In this document: one piece after another, positions 1-22,271 of the stretch | How the letters are laid out: each line of letters opens with the position of its first letter | How positions within the stretch are numbered: the stretch's first letter is position 1 | Assembly: GCF_020520425.1 (NCBI RefSeq) | Contig: NC_079492.1 | Coordinates: 144,801,861-144,865,860 of the forward strand | Direction of reading: 5' to 3' | DNA length: 64,000 nt | DNA from: Spinacia oleracea | Lineage: Eukaryota > Streptophyta > Magnoliopsida > Caryophyllales > Amaranthaceae | Program-made: the position numbers and the translations under genes | Notes under the pieces: model-generated | Told to the model about the DNA's origin: nothing | The model's database searches: none | Seen by the model: only the letters and a program-made list of their open reading frames with translations

Positions 1-819
1 AATTTAAGCTTTACATGCACCTTTAGCATTTCACCTTGAATATTCTCTAGTATGTAAATTCTTTGATGTTTTATTTTATTTAAATGTAGCATACTTATAT
101 AAGGAGTAATTATAATATTATGATCTCCTTAAAAAGCTAGTTTACCATTGTCAAAAAAGTCAAAAAACTCCATAATCACTCACTCACTCACCAATATTGC
201 AATTTGCAAATACTCAATTAGTAAATATATCAATCAACACTTTATTAGTTCAACTTTGATTTATGGAGATGACATTGCATGCATGCAACTCTGATTTGTT
301 TTATTAGTTTTTCGATGGAAATTTTAAAATTATGTGAACCAAGAACAACCAACCCAAAAAGACGAAAACAATGTGAATTATGCATCCATGCATCATCACC
401 AATATAATTCAACATAATGTGACCCCAATGTAATTTGATTGAACTAGACGTTCCATTATTTTCCATTCCTAAGAGCATTATGTACACAAAAGGTTTTAAA
501 TATACCCTATTGGTGTATTTATATATAGATTATATTCCTTTAGTTTTATCTTCACCACAATAATAAAAAGTATACCCATAAAATATGCAAAGCATATAAT
601 GTACGTACATAGAAACACAAGCCAAGCATGTCAAGGAATGCCCTAAAAAAAAAAGAACGTCGTTACAATTGTAAATGGTTAAGGTTGTTGCGACATGCTT
701 TGCATACAATATGTAGTTTATGTCATACCTCATACGTAGTACATTGCATCCTTAACAATATAATCTATGTTAATTGCTTAGTGTACTTGTCCAAGGTTTT
801 ATGCGATTCTTTGTACTCA
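1..819. other. AT-rich intergenic DNA, no gene seen
   Basis: No reading frame here has codon structure, splice sites or motifs that I would defend; the frames present are short and interrupted. The sequence is AT-rich with scattered short palindromes (GCATGCATGC-like words near 275-295 and 380-395). Nothing else is recognised before the CACTA-like element that begins at 820. Confidence 0.6.
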
Positions 820-1096
820 CACTACAATAATATGTATCTTTAACGACAACCTAATTACGACGAGTAAAAAATCCCGTCTCAAAAACCTTTTACGACGGGG
901 ATAACAACCAAACAAAGACGGAAATAACCATCGCAAATGTCTTTTATGACGGGTTAACAACGTGATTTTTCATTAACGACGACCCATTTTTATGATGGGT
1001 TAATTAGCCACATGAAATCCCGTCATTAATCAACGATTATTGACCCGTAGCTACGAGATTTCCCGTCATTAATTAATGGTACAATTTTTTGTAGTG
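820..1096. mobile_element. CACTA-like MITE, copy 1
   Basis: The element begins CACTACAATAAT and ends TTTTTTGTAGTG, which are inverted CACTA-type termini. The interior has many ACGACGGG/CCCGTCGT-type subterminal words, as expected for non-autonomous En/Spm (CACTA) elements, whose transposase binds subterminal repeats. The flanking triplets are TCA on the left (817-819) and TCG on the right (1097-1099), a 2-of-3 match to the 3-bp target duplication typical of this superfamily. There is no coding capacity at about 277 bp. Two relatives lie at 5484 and 6283 in the same orientation. Confidence 0.8.
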
Positions 1097-1248
1097 TCGT
1101 TAAGTCATAGTAGGTGTCATTAAGTTTTATTTTACCTACTACTCGATGTCTCGATCTGTAATAGATAATTAAAACAATTTATCGTGATAAAAGCTATTTC
1201 ACCATTGCCAAAAAAGTCAATATACTCCAAACTCACTGAATTTCTATA

Positions 1249-2401
1249 GGATCTTTTACCAAAATGACTACTTTTACAATTTTATTTACCAAAATAGCTA
1301 CTTTTGAATTCTATTTCCCAAACTAACTACTATTTATTTACCAAAACGACTATTTTGACTTTGAGGGAAAAAAAAAAACAATCAACCGGTTTAAATTTTT
1401 TTTAGCAGTGAAGCGGTTTGGGTTTTTTTAATAGTGAACCGGTCTTTTTTGTGTTTTTTTTTTCTTTTTTATTTTAGACTTAAAAACGAGTAATTTTTGC
1501 TACTACCCACAAAGTATACTCAAATAAATCAACCCAAGACATAAACTACAAACTAAAGAATATATAATTTAGAATAAAGTACCGTGCAAACATAAAGAAA
1601 AATAATTGTATTATACTTAGTATAAAGTACCGTGCAAACATAAACATTGATCCAATCGCATAAATATCATAATAACACCTATTAGTTTTAGGCAAAACAA
1701 ACAAATACTACGGTCTGCAACTAAGTTTTATTGTCTTACGCAATAAACCAACTCAAAGTTTAGAAAATAAAGAAAAAAACATATCTAAGGGCTTACAACC
1801 TTATAAGCTAAAATCTCTCGATCTTATAATAGACGTTAACTCTCAATCAAAGTATACAATTCTCAAATTTTGTCAACCCAAAAAAATTTCGTATTTCTTA
1901 TTAGAATTGAAACCAAAGTTCCATAAAATTGAATATAATAGAATATAATATGCATGAATAATAAGCTTCAAATGTTCAAAGAGAAAGAAAATTACATACT
2001 TTTATCAAATTTCCTATTGGAATCTTCAATAGAAAAACATTAAGGTTTATGAATGTCGATGGTTAATTAGAAAAATTGAAAAACGCTAGACTCAATGACG
2101 TTGATCGACTTAGGTATATATGGAAAAATAAATGGAACCCAAAAAAATATACGGATTGCATAAAAAACAAAATCATTTCACTATTCTAAAAAAAAAAAAA
2201 AAACGGTTCACTATTAAAAAAACTCAAACCGGCGGTTCACTATTAAAAAAAAAACTTAAACCGGTTCATTGTTTATTTTTTTGCCTCAAAGTCAAAATAG
2301 TCGTTTTGGTAAATAAATAGTAGCTAGTTTGGGAAATAGAATTCAAAAGTAGCTATTTTGGTAAATAAAATTGTAAAAGTAGCCAATTTGATAAAAGATC
2401 C
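1249..2401. mobile_element. Non-autonomous Mutator-like element with long TIRs
   Basis: The termini are inverted copies: the left starts GGATCTTTTACCAAAATG and the right end reads the same way on the other strand with few mismatches. The inverted repeat runs about 120 bp without a break and continues, degenerately, through AACCGGTT-containing segments to roughly 1465 on the left and 2180 on the right. A perfect 9-bp direct duplication, ATTTCTATA, flanks it (1240-1248 and 2402-2410). A 9-bp duplication plus long TIRs is the signature of the Mutator superfamily. The interior has no transposase frame, so it would have depended on a partner. The near-identical arms and perfect duplication suggest a fairly young insertion. 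Confidence 0.85.
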
Positions 2402-3093
2402 ATTTCTATAATACCCGATAGAAATATTTACTAAACACTTTAACATTACATGGATGATATTGCATGCATGCAACTTTCCCATTATAAATGGTTTTTTCAT
2501 TGACTAAAAATTGATTAGTCTTTTTAAAACATTGAAATATAGTGAAACCTCACTGTACTTTATTTCTTAATTAAAATCTTTTAGTTTGCAAGTATATATA
2601 CTTCTTAGATATTTTTTGATAATCGTAATGTCTATAGACCTGTAGTAAGATATATATAAAAAAAAAAACTAAACTATCACGCACTTATTACACATTACAA
2701 CACGTGCGGGAGTAAGGGCAATGGGGCTTTCTATATATTGGGGTACCAATGTCTTTCGTAAAACATAAAAACCTTCTCTTAAAACCATTGAACCGATGCT
2801 AATACGTCATAATCTTATGCGAGGAGAAAGCTGTTAGAATATATCTTGAATCGGTCAAGTCTCCTTTCTGCAACGCCCACCACGAGGATCTCACTGGTAT
2901 CTGTTATTCTAGATTATGATTATCTGTTTTGGCCTATTTTCTGGGCCTTTTTCTTAACTGTCTAGAATAGTACTATAAGGTCATAATCTAGTAATTGTAT
3001 TCTGTAATAAGTATTCATCAAGATCTATAAAACTCGCTTCTCCTCTGTCTATGGACGTAGCTAACACATTGTTAACGAACCACATTAAATATC

Positions 3094-3978
3094 CCCAAAT
3101 TCTTATATGAGACTGTCCTCACCATCAACTGATGGTGAGACCAGTTCACACTTGCGAATTTAGGTATGTTACTTCTATATTTTAGACATGTTACTTTTTT
3201 TTTTATAATTTTAGAGGAGGTACTTTTTTTTAGTTTAGGTATGTTACTTCTATAGTTTATACATGTTACTTTTTTTATACGGAGTAGTTTTAGGGGAGAT
3301 AACTTCTTAGTTTAGGTATGTTACTTCTATAGTTTAGACATGTTACTTTTTTTAAAAAAATTTTAGAGGAAGTACTTTTTTTAGTTTAGGTATGTTCCTT
3401 CTATAGTTTATACATGTTACTTTTTTATACGGAGTAGTTTTAGGGGAGGTACCTTTTTAGTTTAGGTATGTTACTTCTATAGTTTAGACATGTTACTTTT
3501 TTTTTATACGGAGTAGTTTTAGGGGAGGTACCTTTTTAGTTTAGGTATGTTACTTCTATAGTTTAGACATGTTACTTTTTTTTTATACGGATTAGTTTTA
3601 GGGGAGGTACCTTTTTAGTTTATGTATTACTTCTATAGTTTAGATATGTTACTTTTTTTTTTATAATTTTAGATGAGGTACTTTTTTAGTTTAGGTATGT
3701 TACTTATATAGTTTAGACGTGTTACTTTTTTTTTATACGGAGTAGTTTTAGGGGAGGTACCTTTTTAGTTTAGATATGTTACTTCTATAGTTTAGACATG
3801 TTACTTTTTTTTTTATATAATTTTAGAGGAGGTACTTTTTTAGTTTAGGTATGTTACTTCTATAGTTTAGATCTGTTACTTTTTTTTATAGTTTTAGGGG
3901 AGGTACGCTATTGGTTTCGCGCTCGTCACACCATCAAGTTGATGGTGTGACTGGCCTGGTCTCACAGGAGACGCGTTG
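3094..3978. mobile_element. Minisatellite-bearing TIR element nested in the Copia LTR
   Basis: This 885-bp insertion is bounded by a perfect 9-bp direct repeat, TTAAATATC (3085-3093 and 3979-3987), and the Copia LTR sequence resumes on the right. The termini are imperfect inverted repeats: the left contains TGAGACTGTC, CTCACCATCAACTGATGGTG and GAGACCAG, and the right, read in reverse, contains TGTGAGACCAG and CACCATCAACTTGATGGTG. Each end can also fold on itself around ATCAACTTGAT. A 9-bp duplication fits a Mutator-like origin. There is no coding frame; nearly all of the interior is the tandem array at 3161-3906. Confidence 0.7.
3161..3906. repeat. Minisatellite, about ten copies of a 72-79 bp unit
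   Basis: Each unit begins near TTAGGTATGTTACTTC, passes through TAGTTTAGACATGTTAC, a T-run and TACGGAGTAGTTTTAGG, and ends GGAGGTACCTTTTTAG. Unit starts fall near 3161, 3236, 3313, 3386, 3463, 3542, 3620, 3692, 3771 and 3845. Two alternating sub-types are visible: one with the TACGGAGTAG segment and one with ATAATTTTAGAGGAGG. The array lies wholly between the terminal inverted repeats of the 3094-3978 element. Confidence 0.9.
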
Positions 3979-4038
3979 TTAAATATCTCTGTTCTTTATT
4001 TGCATTATTTATTTAATTTTCTTGGTTCCGTTATAACA

Positions 4039-5483
4039 GAAGTAGAAGGATGATTAACGGTTTCCGCACATGAGAAAAATGTATCACTTGAACGGGCCGG
4101 TCACCAGAGGAGGATCATGAGACATAATTTGAGAAACCATGCATGGTTATAATTAAGTTATTGAATACAATATATAGTTCGCACATGATATAAATCTCTT
4201 GATGCATGATAATAGGAAAAAAGATTTAGAAAAAAAGTCAACGGAGATAGAAAGACGACTACGTAGAATGTTGATCATTCCACTAATTAAAAAGAAAGAA
4301 GTTCTGCGTATTTATGATTACATTTTTAGCATTGGTCGTGCACGATTGGCTAGCTTGTAGAATTAACTTTTACTTTCCAGCAATGATCGTCGTAGACAAG
4401 TGATAAGCAAAACTCTATAAAGTATCACCCCAAGTTTCATATGTTCCAACTAGATAGTCTAGATGTCTTAGAAGTAACTAACTTAATCGTGACAATTCAC
4501 AAAAGTACGTATGTATGTAGTGATGTAGTATATTTTTAGCTAGATACACCAAATTCAGACTTATCAAGATATTAACATTTAGATAGTAAATTTTCTTATA
4601 TATTCTATTTTTTTAGATAATTATAATACATTTTTGAAAGAATACTATCCTAACTTTTATGTATTTTTCCTTCTATTTTTTTCCCAATTAGATTCACGAG
4701 CCAGTTTTGTATGCCAAGTACGTACTCTCCTTAATCCTTAATTAAATTAAGGCTCTCGGCTCACAAGTCACAATCCTTGAGAATTTGACCTTTAATTGGT
4801 TTGGGATCGAAATTCCCTACAGCTTTGACCTAAACCAGTTTTGTAACATTTCCAATAAAAAGGACTTGTCTTTTTCTTGGTTCGGTCTTCATTTTATCCT
4901 ATGTTAACTCATGTTTCATTCTTCAAATGTTTATATGAGACCGTCTAACACTTATTACTGTCAGACCACGTGTTATGTACGTATGTCATCCATTTCCTAT
5001 CTACCAGCTTGTATACTATTAGGCACAGTGTGCTAGTATCTGATATGAAATAACTGATAATTATACTTAATTGTCATTATCAACATTATTGTAAACCATT
5101 CAGTTGAATAACGTAGTAGTACAAAATTTCCAAATGAATAGATCGGCAATCATAGAAAAGGTTAGGAAGCTGATGACTTGACACTTTAATGTGTCATATG
5201 ATATCAAACTTTTAACCAGAATAGTTACAAAGCCAGAGATATCATTATTTGATGCATGATTTATAAAATTTGATGGTGCTTGTGTGCTTATCTTTCTAAA
5301 GCAAGGAATTAACAAAGTTTAACACTACTTTAACTTCATAATAACCACAATCTCCTCGACCTTTTTTAGATACTAATACTTCTCCAACACATTTTAGACA
5401 CCTATTAAGTGTTCTTATTTTATTTTTATTATATATAAATTAAATAGAAATCATAATAACAAAAAGTTTGTGTATAAAAGACA
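4039..5483. other. Intergenic DNA, no gene seen
   Basis: AT-rich sequence with no supportable coding frame. Near 4930 there is a short stretch beginning TATATGAGACCGTC, which resembles one terminus of the element at 3094-3978 and may be a degraded relative. Nothing else is recognised. Confidence 0.5.
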
Positions 5484-5758
5484 CACTACAAGAATTTGTA
5501 TCTTTAACGACAACCTAATTACGACGGGGTCAAAAAACCCGTCGCAAAATGCTTTTGCGACGGGACTAACAACCAAATAAAGACGGGAACAACCGTCGCA
5601 AATTAATGTCTTTTATGACGGGTTAACGACGGGATTTTCCATTAACGACGGCCCCTTTTTATGACGGGTTCGGGACAGGAAATCCCGTCATTAATCAACA
5701 ATTATTGGCCTTTAGCGACGGAATTTCCCGTCGTTAATGGTAAAAAAAATTCGTAGTG
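5484..5758. mobile_element. CACTA-like MITE, copy 2
   Basis: The element begins CACTACAAGAATTTG and ends AAATTCGTAGTG, with ACGACGGG-type words throughout. It is flanked by a perfect 3-bp duplication, ACA (5481-5483 and 5759-5761), the expected length for CACTA transposition. It is about 275 bp and non-coding. It is the best preserved of the three copies and sets the family ends. Confidence 0.85.
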
Positions 5759-6282
5759 ACAACCACATACACATGTTAACACACATTGACTACTTGTCTT
5801 GAGACATAGAGATTTCACAATAGAACTCTATCTCCACCATTGTCTTCAATTCACCTTGTAACGTATTTCTACTCTCTATCATGTTTACGTACACATGCAC
5901 CTTGTAACGTATTTCTACTCTCTATTACTAATGAATTAACAATCATCTATTTTTTTTTACTAAAATTTAAGACGAAACTAGGTAGTAAGCGATAAATAAT
6001 ATATTTGAGCACCACTTGTACATACGAGCGTATGGAATGGCTAGTATATACGGAGTATTTAGTTCTCATAATAATTCGTAAGAAAGTCCTATTTAATTTA
6101 AAGTTAAACGGAAAAAGGCTACTATTGTACCTAATAATGTACACCTCCCGGTAAATGAAGACCTACTCTGCATTATCAAAATACATTTTAGTTCAATGGG
6201 AAAAATGCGCCTTCTTACTAACATGTGTCATGTATGATGTATCTGTGTTTAAGATGTGTCGAGAAGGCGGCAATGGTAGAAA

Positions 6283-6540
6283 CACTATAAGAATTTGTAT
6301 CATTAGTGACAATTCAATAATGATGGTTCAACAATCCCGTCGCAAAAGCCTTATGTGACGGGAATAACAACCAAATAAAGACGGGAACAACTGTCGCAAA
6401 TGTCTTTTACGATGGTGTTAACGACAAAATTTTCCATCAATGACGGCCCCCTTTTATGACGGGTTCGCGTTAGAAAATCTTACCACTAATGGCCTTTAGC
6501 GACGGGATTTTCCGTCGTTAATTGTACAATTTCTTATTAA
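6283..6540. mobile_element. CACTA-like MITE, copy 3 (3' end degraded)
   Basis: The left end reads CACTATAAGAATTTGTATC and the body carries the same ACGACGGG/CCCGTCGTTA words as the copies at 820 and 5484. The right terminus lacks a clear TAGTG end, so the boundary near 6540 is approximate. It lies about 525 bp from copy 2 and in the same orientation. It is non-coding. Confidence 0.7.
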
Positions 6541-6991
6541 TATTTCGTACAATTTAAACCGTGGAGTCGAGTGGTCCTAATTAAAAGGAAGATAATAAGA
6601 AAACATGTACATGACCCTCGAAAAAACTTAAGGGCTGTTAGCATAAATGACCGTAGCAGGCAAGCTAAGGGAATGCTTGACCTCCCGGTTAGCGATACGC
6701 CGATACACCACCGGCCATTCTTTTGTAGAAAGCGGTCTAGCTTATTAATTAAGCAAAATAGATTACTGTTGGAAACACAATTAGGGAATACTTAATTAAT
6801 CTTATCTCTAATGATCTTTGATTATGCCTTTCCTCATAAAATCTAGTAGCTTAATTTGGAAATCTATGACATTGGCATAGCATAAGCATAAGCATATTTG
6901 CCCGCCCCAAACAGCAACTTACATTAAAAATTCAGGAATAAAAACAATACTAAAATTTAAGAATATTCCACTCTTTAAATTACTATTTAGT
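6541..6991. other. Intergenic DNA with an unrecognised, less AT-rich patch
   Basis: A 74-codon frame (6571-6795) crosses a patch that is less AT-rich than its surroundings. The predicted product shows no motif I recognise, and there is no convincing splice context. I do not call it a gene. It could be a transposon remnant or a gene relic. Confidence 0.3.
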
Positions 6992-7596
6992 TCATCAAAT
7001 GTTGACTACATCATAATGCTCACGTTTTAGCCCCATTACATTATTAATCGATGCTTCTAATTAGTATATAAAGTCCACGATTTTATTCACATATGTTGAT
7101 ATTATGTGATAATTAAATAACCCAGTTGGTCTTGCCATAATAGGTACTCATTTTGTTTATTAACCAATTAACCAATAATTAAGCTGGGATTTGAATCATT
7201 CAAATCCCAACATTTGAGAACGAAAACAAATCTTGCTCAGCCCTTTATCCGTAACTGGAGCACGCGAGACAACAGGGTTAGTCACCGCAGTCCGCCCTCT
7301 TTAGGTCATCAAATGTTGACTACAACATCATAATGCTCACGTTTTAGCCCCATTACATTATTAATCGATGCTTCTAATTAGTATATAAACTCACGATTTT
7401 ATTCACATTATGTTGTTAATATATAACCCAGTTACTTAGTCTTGGCAATATGATTACTCATTTTGTCTGTTACCCAATAAGCTGGGGGGGTTTGAATAAT
7501 TCGAATCCTAATATTTGGGTACGAAACAGATCATTGCTCAGCCCTTTATCCGTGACTGGAGCACGCGAGACAACAGGGTTAGTCACTGCAGTCCGC
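6992..7596. repeat. Tandem duplication, unit about 314 bp
   Basis: Two adjacent copies start at 6992 and 7306, each with TCATCAAATGTTGACTAC. Both run through TAATGCTCACGTTTTAGCC and TAATCGATGCTTCTAATTAG to a conserved, less AT-rich block (TGCTCAGCCCTTTATCCG, CTGGAGCACGCGAGACAACA, GGGTTAGTCAC, GCAGTCCGC). The AT-rich middle has drifted by small indels while this end block is almost identical. The nature of the unit is unknown to me. Confidence 0.85.
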
Positions 7597-8851
7597 AGTG
7601 GACACCTTAATCATACAACAAAAAAATAATTATTTATTATGTTGTTAAATAAGGAGATGAATATGCCATAGCACCGAATACGTCCACTATGAGTTATCTA
7701 TGAACTAAGCGCGAATTTTAAACATTTTCCTTTGCAAGAACATGTTCTTTAGAGCAACTTCTTTGATCCTTTGTGTCTGTTGTTTCATGATACTTTCTTG
7801 AACTCTCTATGATGTCGACCTACACTTTCAAAATACAATATCGCCTTTAATTATCTCTCTTTTCATGCTCCCCTAAATCCTACTGTAATAAGTTTAGGTA
7901 TAACTAATTACGTAGTACTACTTACTAGTATGTAATACATGCGTAATGTGTGCACGCATATTTCACGCGCCAAACGAATGGTATGCACACATGCTACGTA
8001 CGCTTGCATGTAAGATACTTAGATACATGCTCTATCATCCACTAGTGATATCATTGTGTTGTGAGTAGTTTATCTTACATTATTTTGTTCAACATTCTGA
8101 CGAGATTCCATAAATTTTTGAAATGGTGGTTATTTTGTTTTCAATTAATACATCACTCGACACATAGTATATTTGTACTCCCTATGTCCCGGAATACTCG
8201 CAACGTTTTAACTGGACCTATGTAGAAAACAGAACCACTGCAAATAAATTGTCTACCAATTGAATCCAATCGGGACGATTAAATCCTATTTGGTCGAGAG
8301 GTAAGCCACTGTAAGGTCAAGTGGTCAACATACCATAGGGTGTGTTTTCTTCGCCCGATTTGATTTTCCAGTCTGAATGTTTTCTGCGAGCGTTTTTTGT
8401 TTTTTGTTTTCTTCTAGTGAGATCTAATCTGATCTAATAAATAATAAGAATAAAGTAAAGAGAACATAACCCTTTGGTGCCATGAACTTCCGCTTCCAAA
8501 GACAGTTGCATGCTAAAATGGACCGAATCGGCCGTCTGAAGTTCTGGACCGATATGTCACTTCTACTTATCTCGCCTCCAAAAACATTGAATCCAATCTG
8601 AACAAATTGATTACCTATAAATATTGCTTGCATAAATAGACCAGTCAAGTACATTACAACATTGATGTGTGATGCAGAATCAGTTGCATTTCTAATCAAT
8701 CGTCTCTTCCAACCCGAATTCTGCCTATGTATGTATGTATTTTTTTTTTTCTATGCTATATCTGTCTCCAATTTTTCTTGTATTCTAACTTTCTAAAGGT
8801 TCAATAGAGGTGCTACATAGGAATACAATGGTACATTAGTACAATTTCCTG
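7597..8851. other. Intergenic DNA and ADC synthase 3' flank
   Basis: No gene is seen. Near 8176 the sequence CTCCCTATGTCCCGGAATAC resembles a single Stowaway-type terminus, but I could not find its inverted partner. The last ~150 bases before 8851 are probably 3' untranslated region of the minus-strand ADC synthase gene. Confidence 0.4.
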
Positions 8852-19963
<11,112 letters not shown>

Positions 19964-19978
19964 TTCTCCCTTTTTCCA

Positions 19979-20406
19979 CTAATCAATCTGATTAACAATC
20001 AGAAAACAGTTTCCAAAGCTACAGGAAAACAATTCAAACAACAACTAATCAGTGGATCATATTTTGACTAGTTCAGTTAACATCAATCATTCTTATTCAA
20101 TCAAAAATCAATTTATACACAATTAACAAACAATATCATATCATCAACATAAAATGGGAAGCACGTCTGCACAATGAACAATTGAACACCAATCAAAATT
20201 GTAAGTCCAGTTCGAGTTCGAGTTCGAGTTCGAGTTCGCGAGCTCAGTAGTCATTAACAGTACTAAAAGCGTTCAAATTAATTAAAATTTCCTGAGAAAA
20301 TAATATGTAGAGATCATATAAAATGGACTGTAATAAAAATATTTCGCTCATTTCAATAAAAATTAGGGAGAACTGAACAAAATAATAGAGAGGAGAGAGG
20401 AAGTAC
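19979..20406 (-). other. Probable 5' UTR intron of ADCS
   Basis: On the minus strand a pyrimidine-rich leader (about 20600 to 20407) ends CTCTCTTTGCG before GTACTTCC, a plausible donor. A plausible acceptor, TTGATTAG, lies 15 bases upstream of the ATG at 19963. The leader has CCGCCATCGCCGCCGCCTCC-type GC-rich sequence, typical of plant 5' untranslated exons. The start at 19963 is the first ATG of the long frame. The intron is inferred only from splice consensus. Confidence 0.45.
20211..20237. repeat. Hexanucleotide microsatellite (AGTTCG)n
   Basis: Four to five copies of AGTTCG lie in tandem inside the probable 5' UTR intron of ADCS. No function is inferred. Confidence 0.85.
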
Positions 20407-21027
20407 CGCAAAGAGAGTTTAGCGTAGCAAAAGAGCAGCAAGATATAGAGGAGGAGAGGGTGGTAAAGGTTGTGAATAAGAAAAACGACGGCGGAGGCGG
20501 CGGCGATGGCGGTGGAGAAGAAGAAAGACGGAACAGTAAAACTGAATAACGTCTCCCTTCTTTCAATGAAAAAATTTCTGTGATCTTTGGTATGTGTGCG
20601 CCTTATACCATCCATGCAAAGCTAGTGGCCCGTGGCAGCCGTTACACTTCTTTTTTCTTTTCAAATTGTAATTTCTGACGTCACCTACTTTTTCCTTTTT
20701 AAATGTAGAAGTAGAAGTGTAGAACATATGGTAATTGTGGTGAAACAATTTTGGCACACCAAAAATTGATTTGATGCACTCGTAATGTGAGCAATAGAAT
20801 CAATGAAGTATTTTTCTAGTGGTTAAAACTGAGTGAATAGGGTACGATAAGTCTCGGGAGTAGATTTTTCTCTCCTCGATTTTTAATTTGTATTATCCTA
20901 TACAGCTCTACTAAAACTTTTACCCAAAAAGAGAAAAATATGAGCACAATTTTATTTTATTTGCTACGATTCACACCACCTAGTCTTTCTCTAGTGGTTA
21001 AAACTGAGTGAATGTGGAGCTAAGACT

Positions 21028-21069
21028 TTGTTGTTCTTGTTGTTGTTGTTGTTGTTATTGTTGTTGTTA
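21028..21069. repeat. (GTT)n microsatellite
   Basis: An interrupted run of TTG units (TTGTTGTTCTTG, then TTGTTATTG). Plant RTE-type LINEs often end in such a run, so this could be a LINE tail, but no recognisable LINE body precedes it. Confidence 0.8.
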
Positions 21070-21490
21070 CTCTATTCTTAAGTGGTGCGTCAAAATCAAT
21101 ATAGATGCGCTAAAATTCTTAAATGGTGCGTCAAAATTTATATAGGTGTGCTAAAATCCGTTTTCAATATTTATTTTTTGTCTTTGACTCGAATGTTTGC
21201 TTTATGAACAAAAAAACAAAAAAAGAACTGAACTGAAAGCGGTCGGTGCACCGCACATGATTAATAGAGTAAGCTGTAAGCAAGCGGTTTAGGTTGGTGG
21301 AGCAGTGCCGAATTATAACTTATTAACTTTACATCATGATATTGGATTATTGGTTTACTATTTGGACCATCTTTCCCTTTAATTTCACTTTGGGACAATG
21401 GTATTTTGGGCCATGGTCCATTATGGCGCATTATTGTTACTTGTTAGCATTGATTTTGACTCCAAGAGTCCAAGGAGGTGATTATAGTAT

Positions 21491-21610
21491 TTTGGTGTCG
21501 TGAGTGGTTAAGGGTTTCTTGCTCTTTAATTAAGGTCTTAAGTTCGAGTCTTGAATATGAAAAAACCTTAGCAATTTTGAGTCATTTATGGGAAGACTTA
21601 TGTTTGATAA
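21491..21610 (+). mobile_element. Probable tRNA-derived SINE fragment
   Basis: The plus strand has GGTGTCGTGAGTGGTTAAGG (A-box-like) and, about 30 nt on, AAGTTCGAGTCTTG (B-box-like), followed by an A-rich stretch. The spacing fits an internal Pol III promoter of a SINE rather than a working tRNA, because there is no stem structure. Ends and target duplication are not resolved. Confidence 0.5.
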
Positions 21611-22271
21611 TGTCAAACACACCCGAGAAAAACCAAAGATGACTTGGATGATGTTAAAAAGGACAAAGAGAAAGTGGACTTACAAAATGTAGCATTACTA
21701 CATTAGATAGAAGTGAATGGAAGAGTAAAACCTTTATGATTAACCACATGAAATAGATTATCGGTAACTCGGTTTATGAAATGGACCGCATCTTTTTTGA
21801 ATAAGGGCATGGCTTTATTGTTGTTTGGAAATACTCTAATATCTATAAGAAAGGTGTAATATTACTAATACGGCTAAATATAATAAGAACATACATTGGT
21901 CAATTGACTTTAACGGGAAAAAAAATAAGTTTATAGGAAAAGTCTCTTGGTGAAATTATATATCTTTTATCCATTTGACTACATTGTGCAAAGCAGACAT
22001 TCCTCTAATCTTCTAGATCTCTTTCACACTGGTAGATTTGCTATATTCCGACGAGCTGCATATAAAATCTAGCCATAACTTTATTTTCGTAGTGATTGGA
22101 TTAACCGGTAGGTAGTAGCTAGAAAAATTATAAACACCAGCGATCAAAGTGTTGTCCTAAATTGTTGCATGGTGAGTGCATTCAACAGAACCTACATATC
22201 CTAACGTGTCGTGTCAGACTCTAAACGAGCTCGTCGGAAGCCTAGCACGTGCGCCGACGAACATTGCCACA

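Larger units (their letters stand above)
2832..4038 (+). mobile_element. Solo LTR of a Copia-type retrotransposon, split by an insertion
   Basis: The sequence starts TGTTAGAATATATC and ends TTCCGTTATAACA, giving TG...CA termini. Its 3' part has the familiar Copia LTR tail (GTTAACGAACCACATTAAATATC, then TCTGTTCTTTATTTG, with the second piece lying beyond an inserted element). Without the insertion at 3094-3978 and one copy of its target duplication, the LTR is about 313 bp. No gag-pol, primer-binding site or second LTR is present, so it looks like a solo LTR left by recombination. The flanking pentamers (AAAGC, GAAGT) match only 3 of 5, so the insertion is older or the ends are slightly misplaced. 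Confidence 0.7.
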
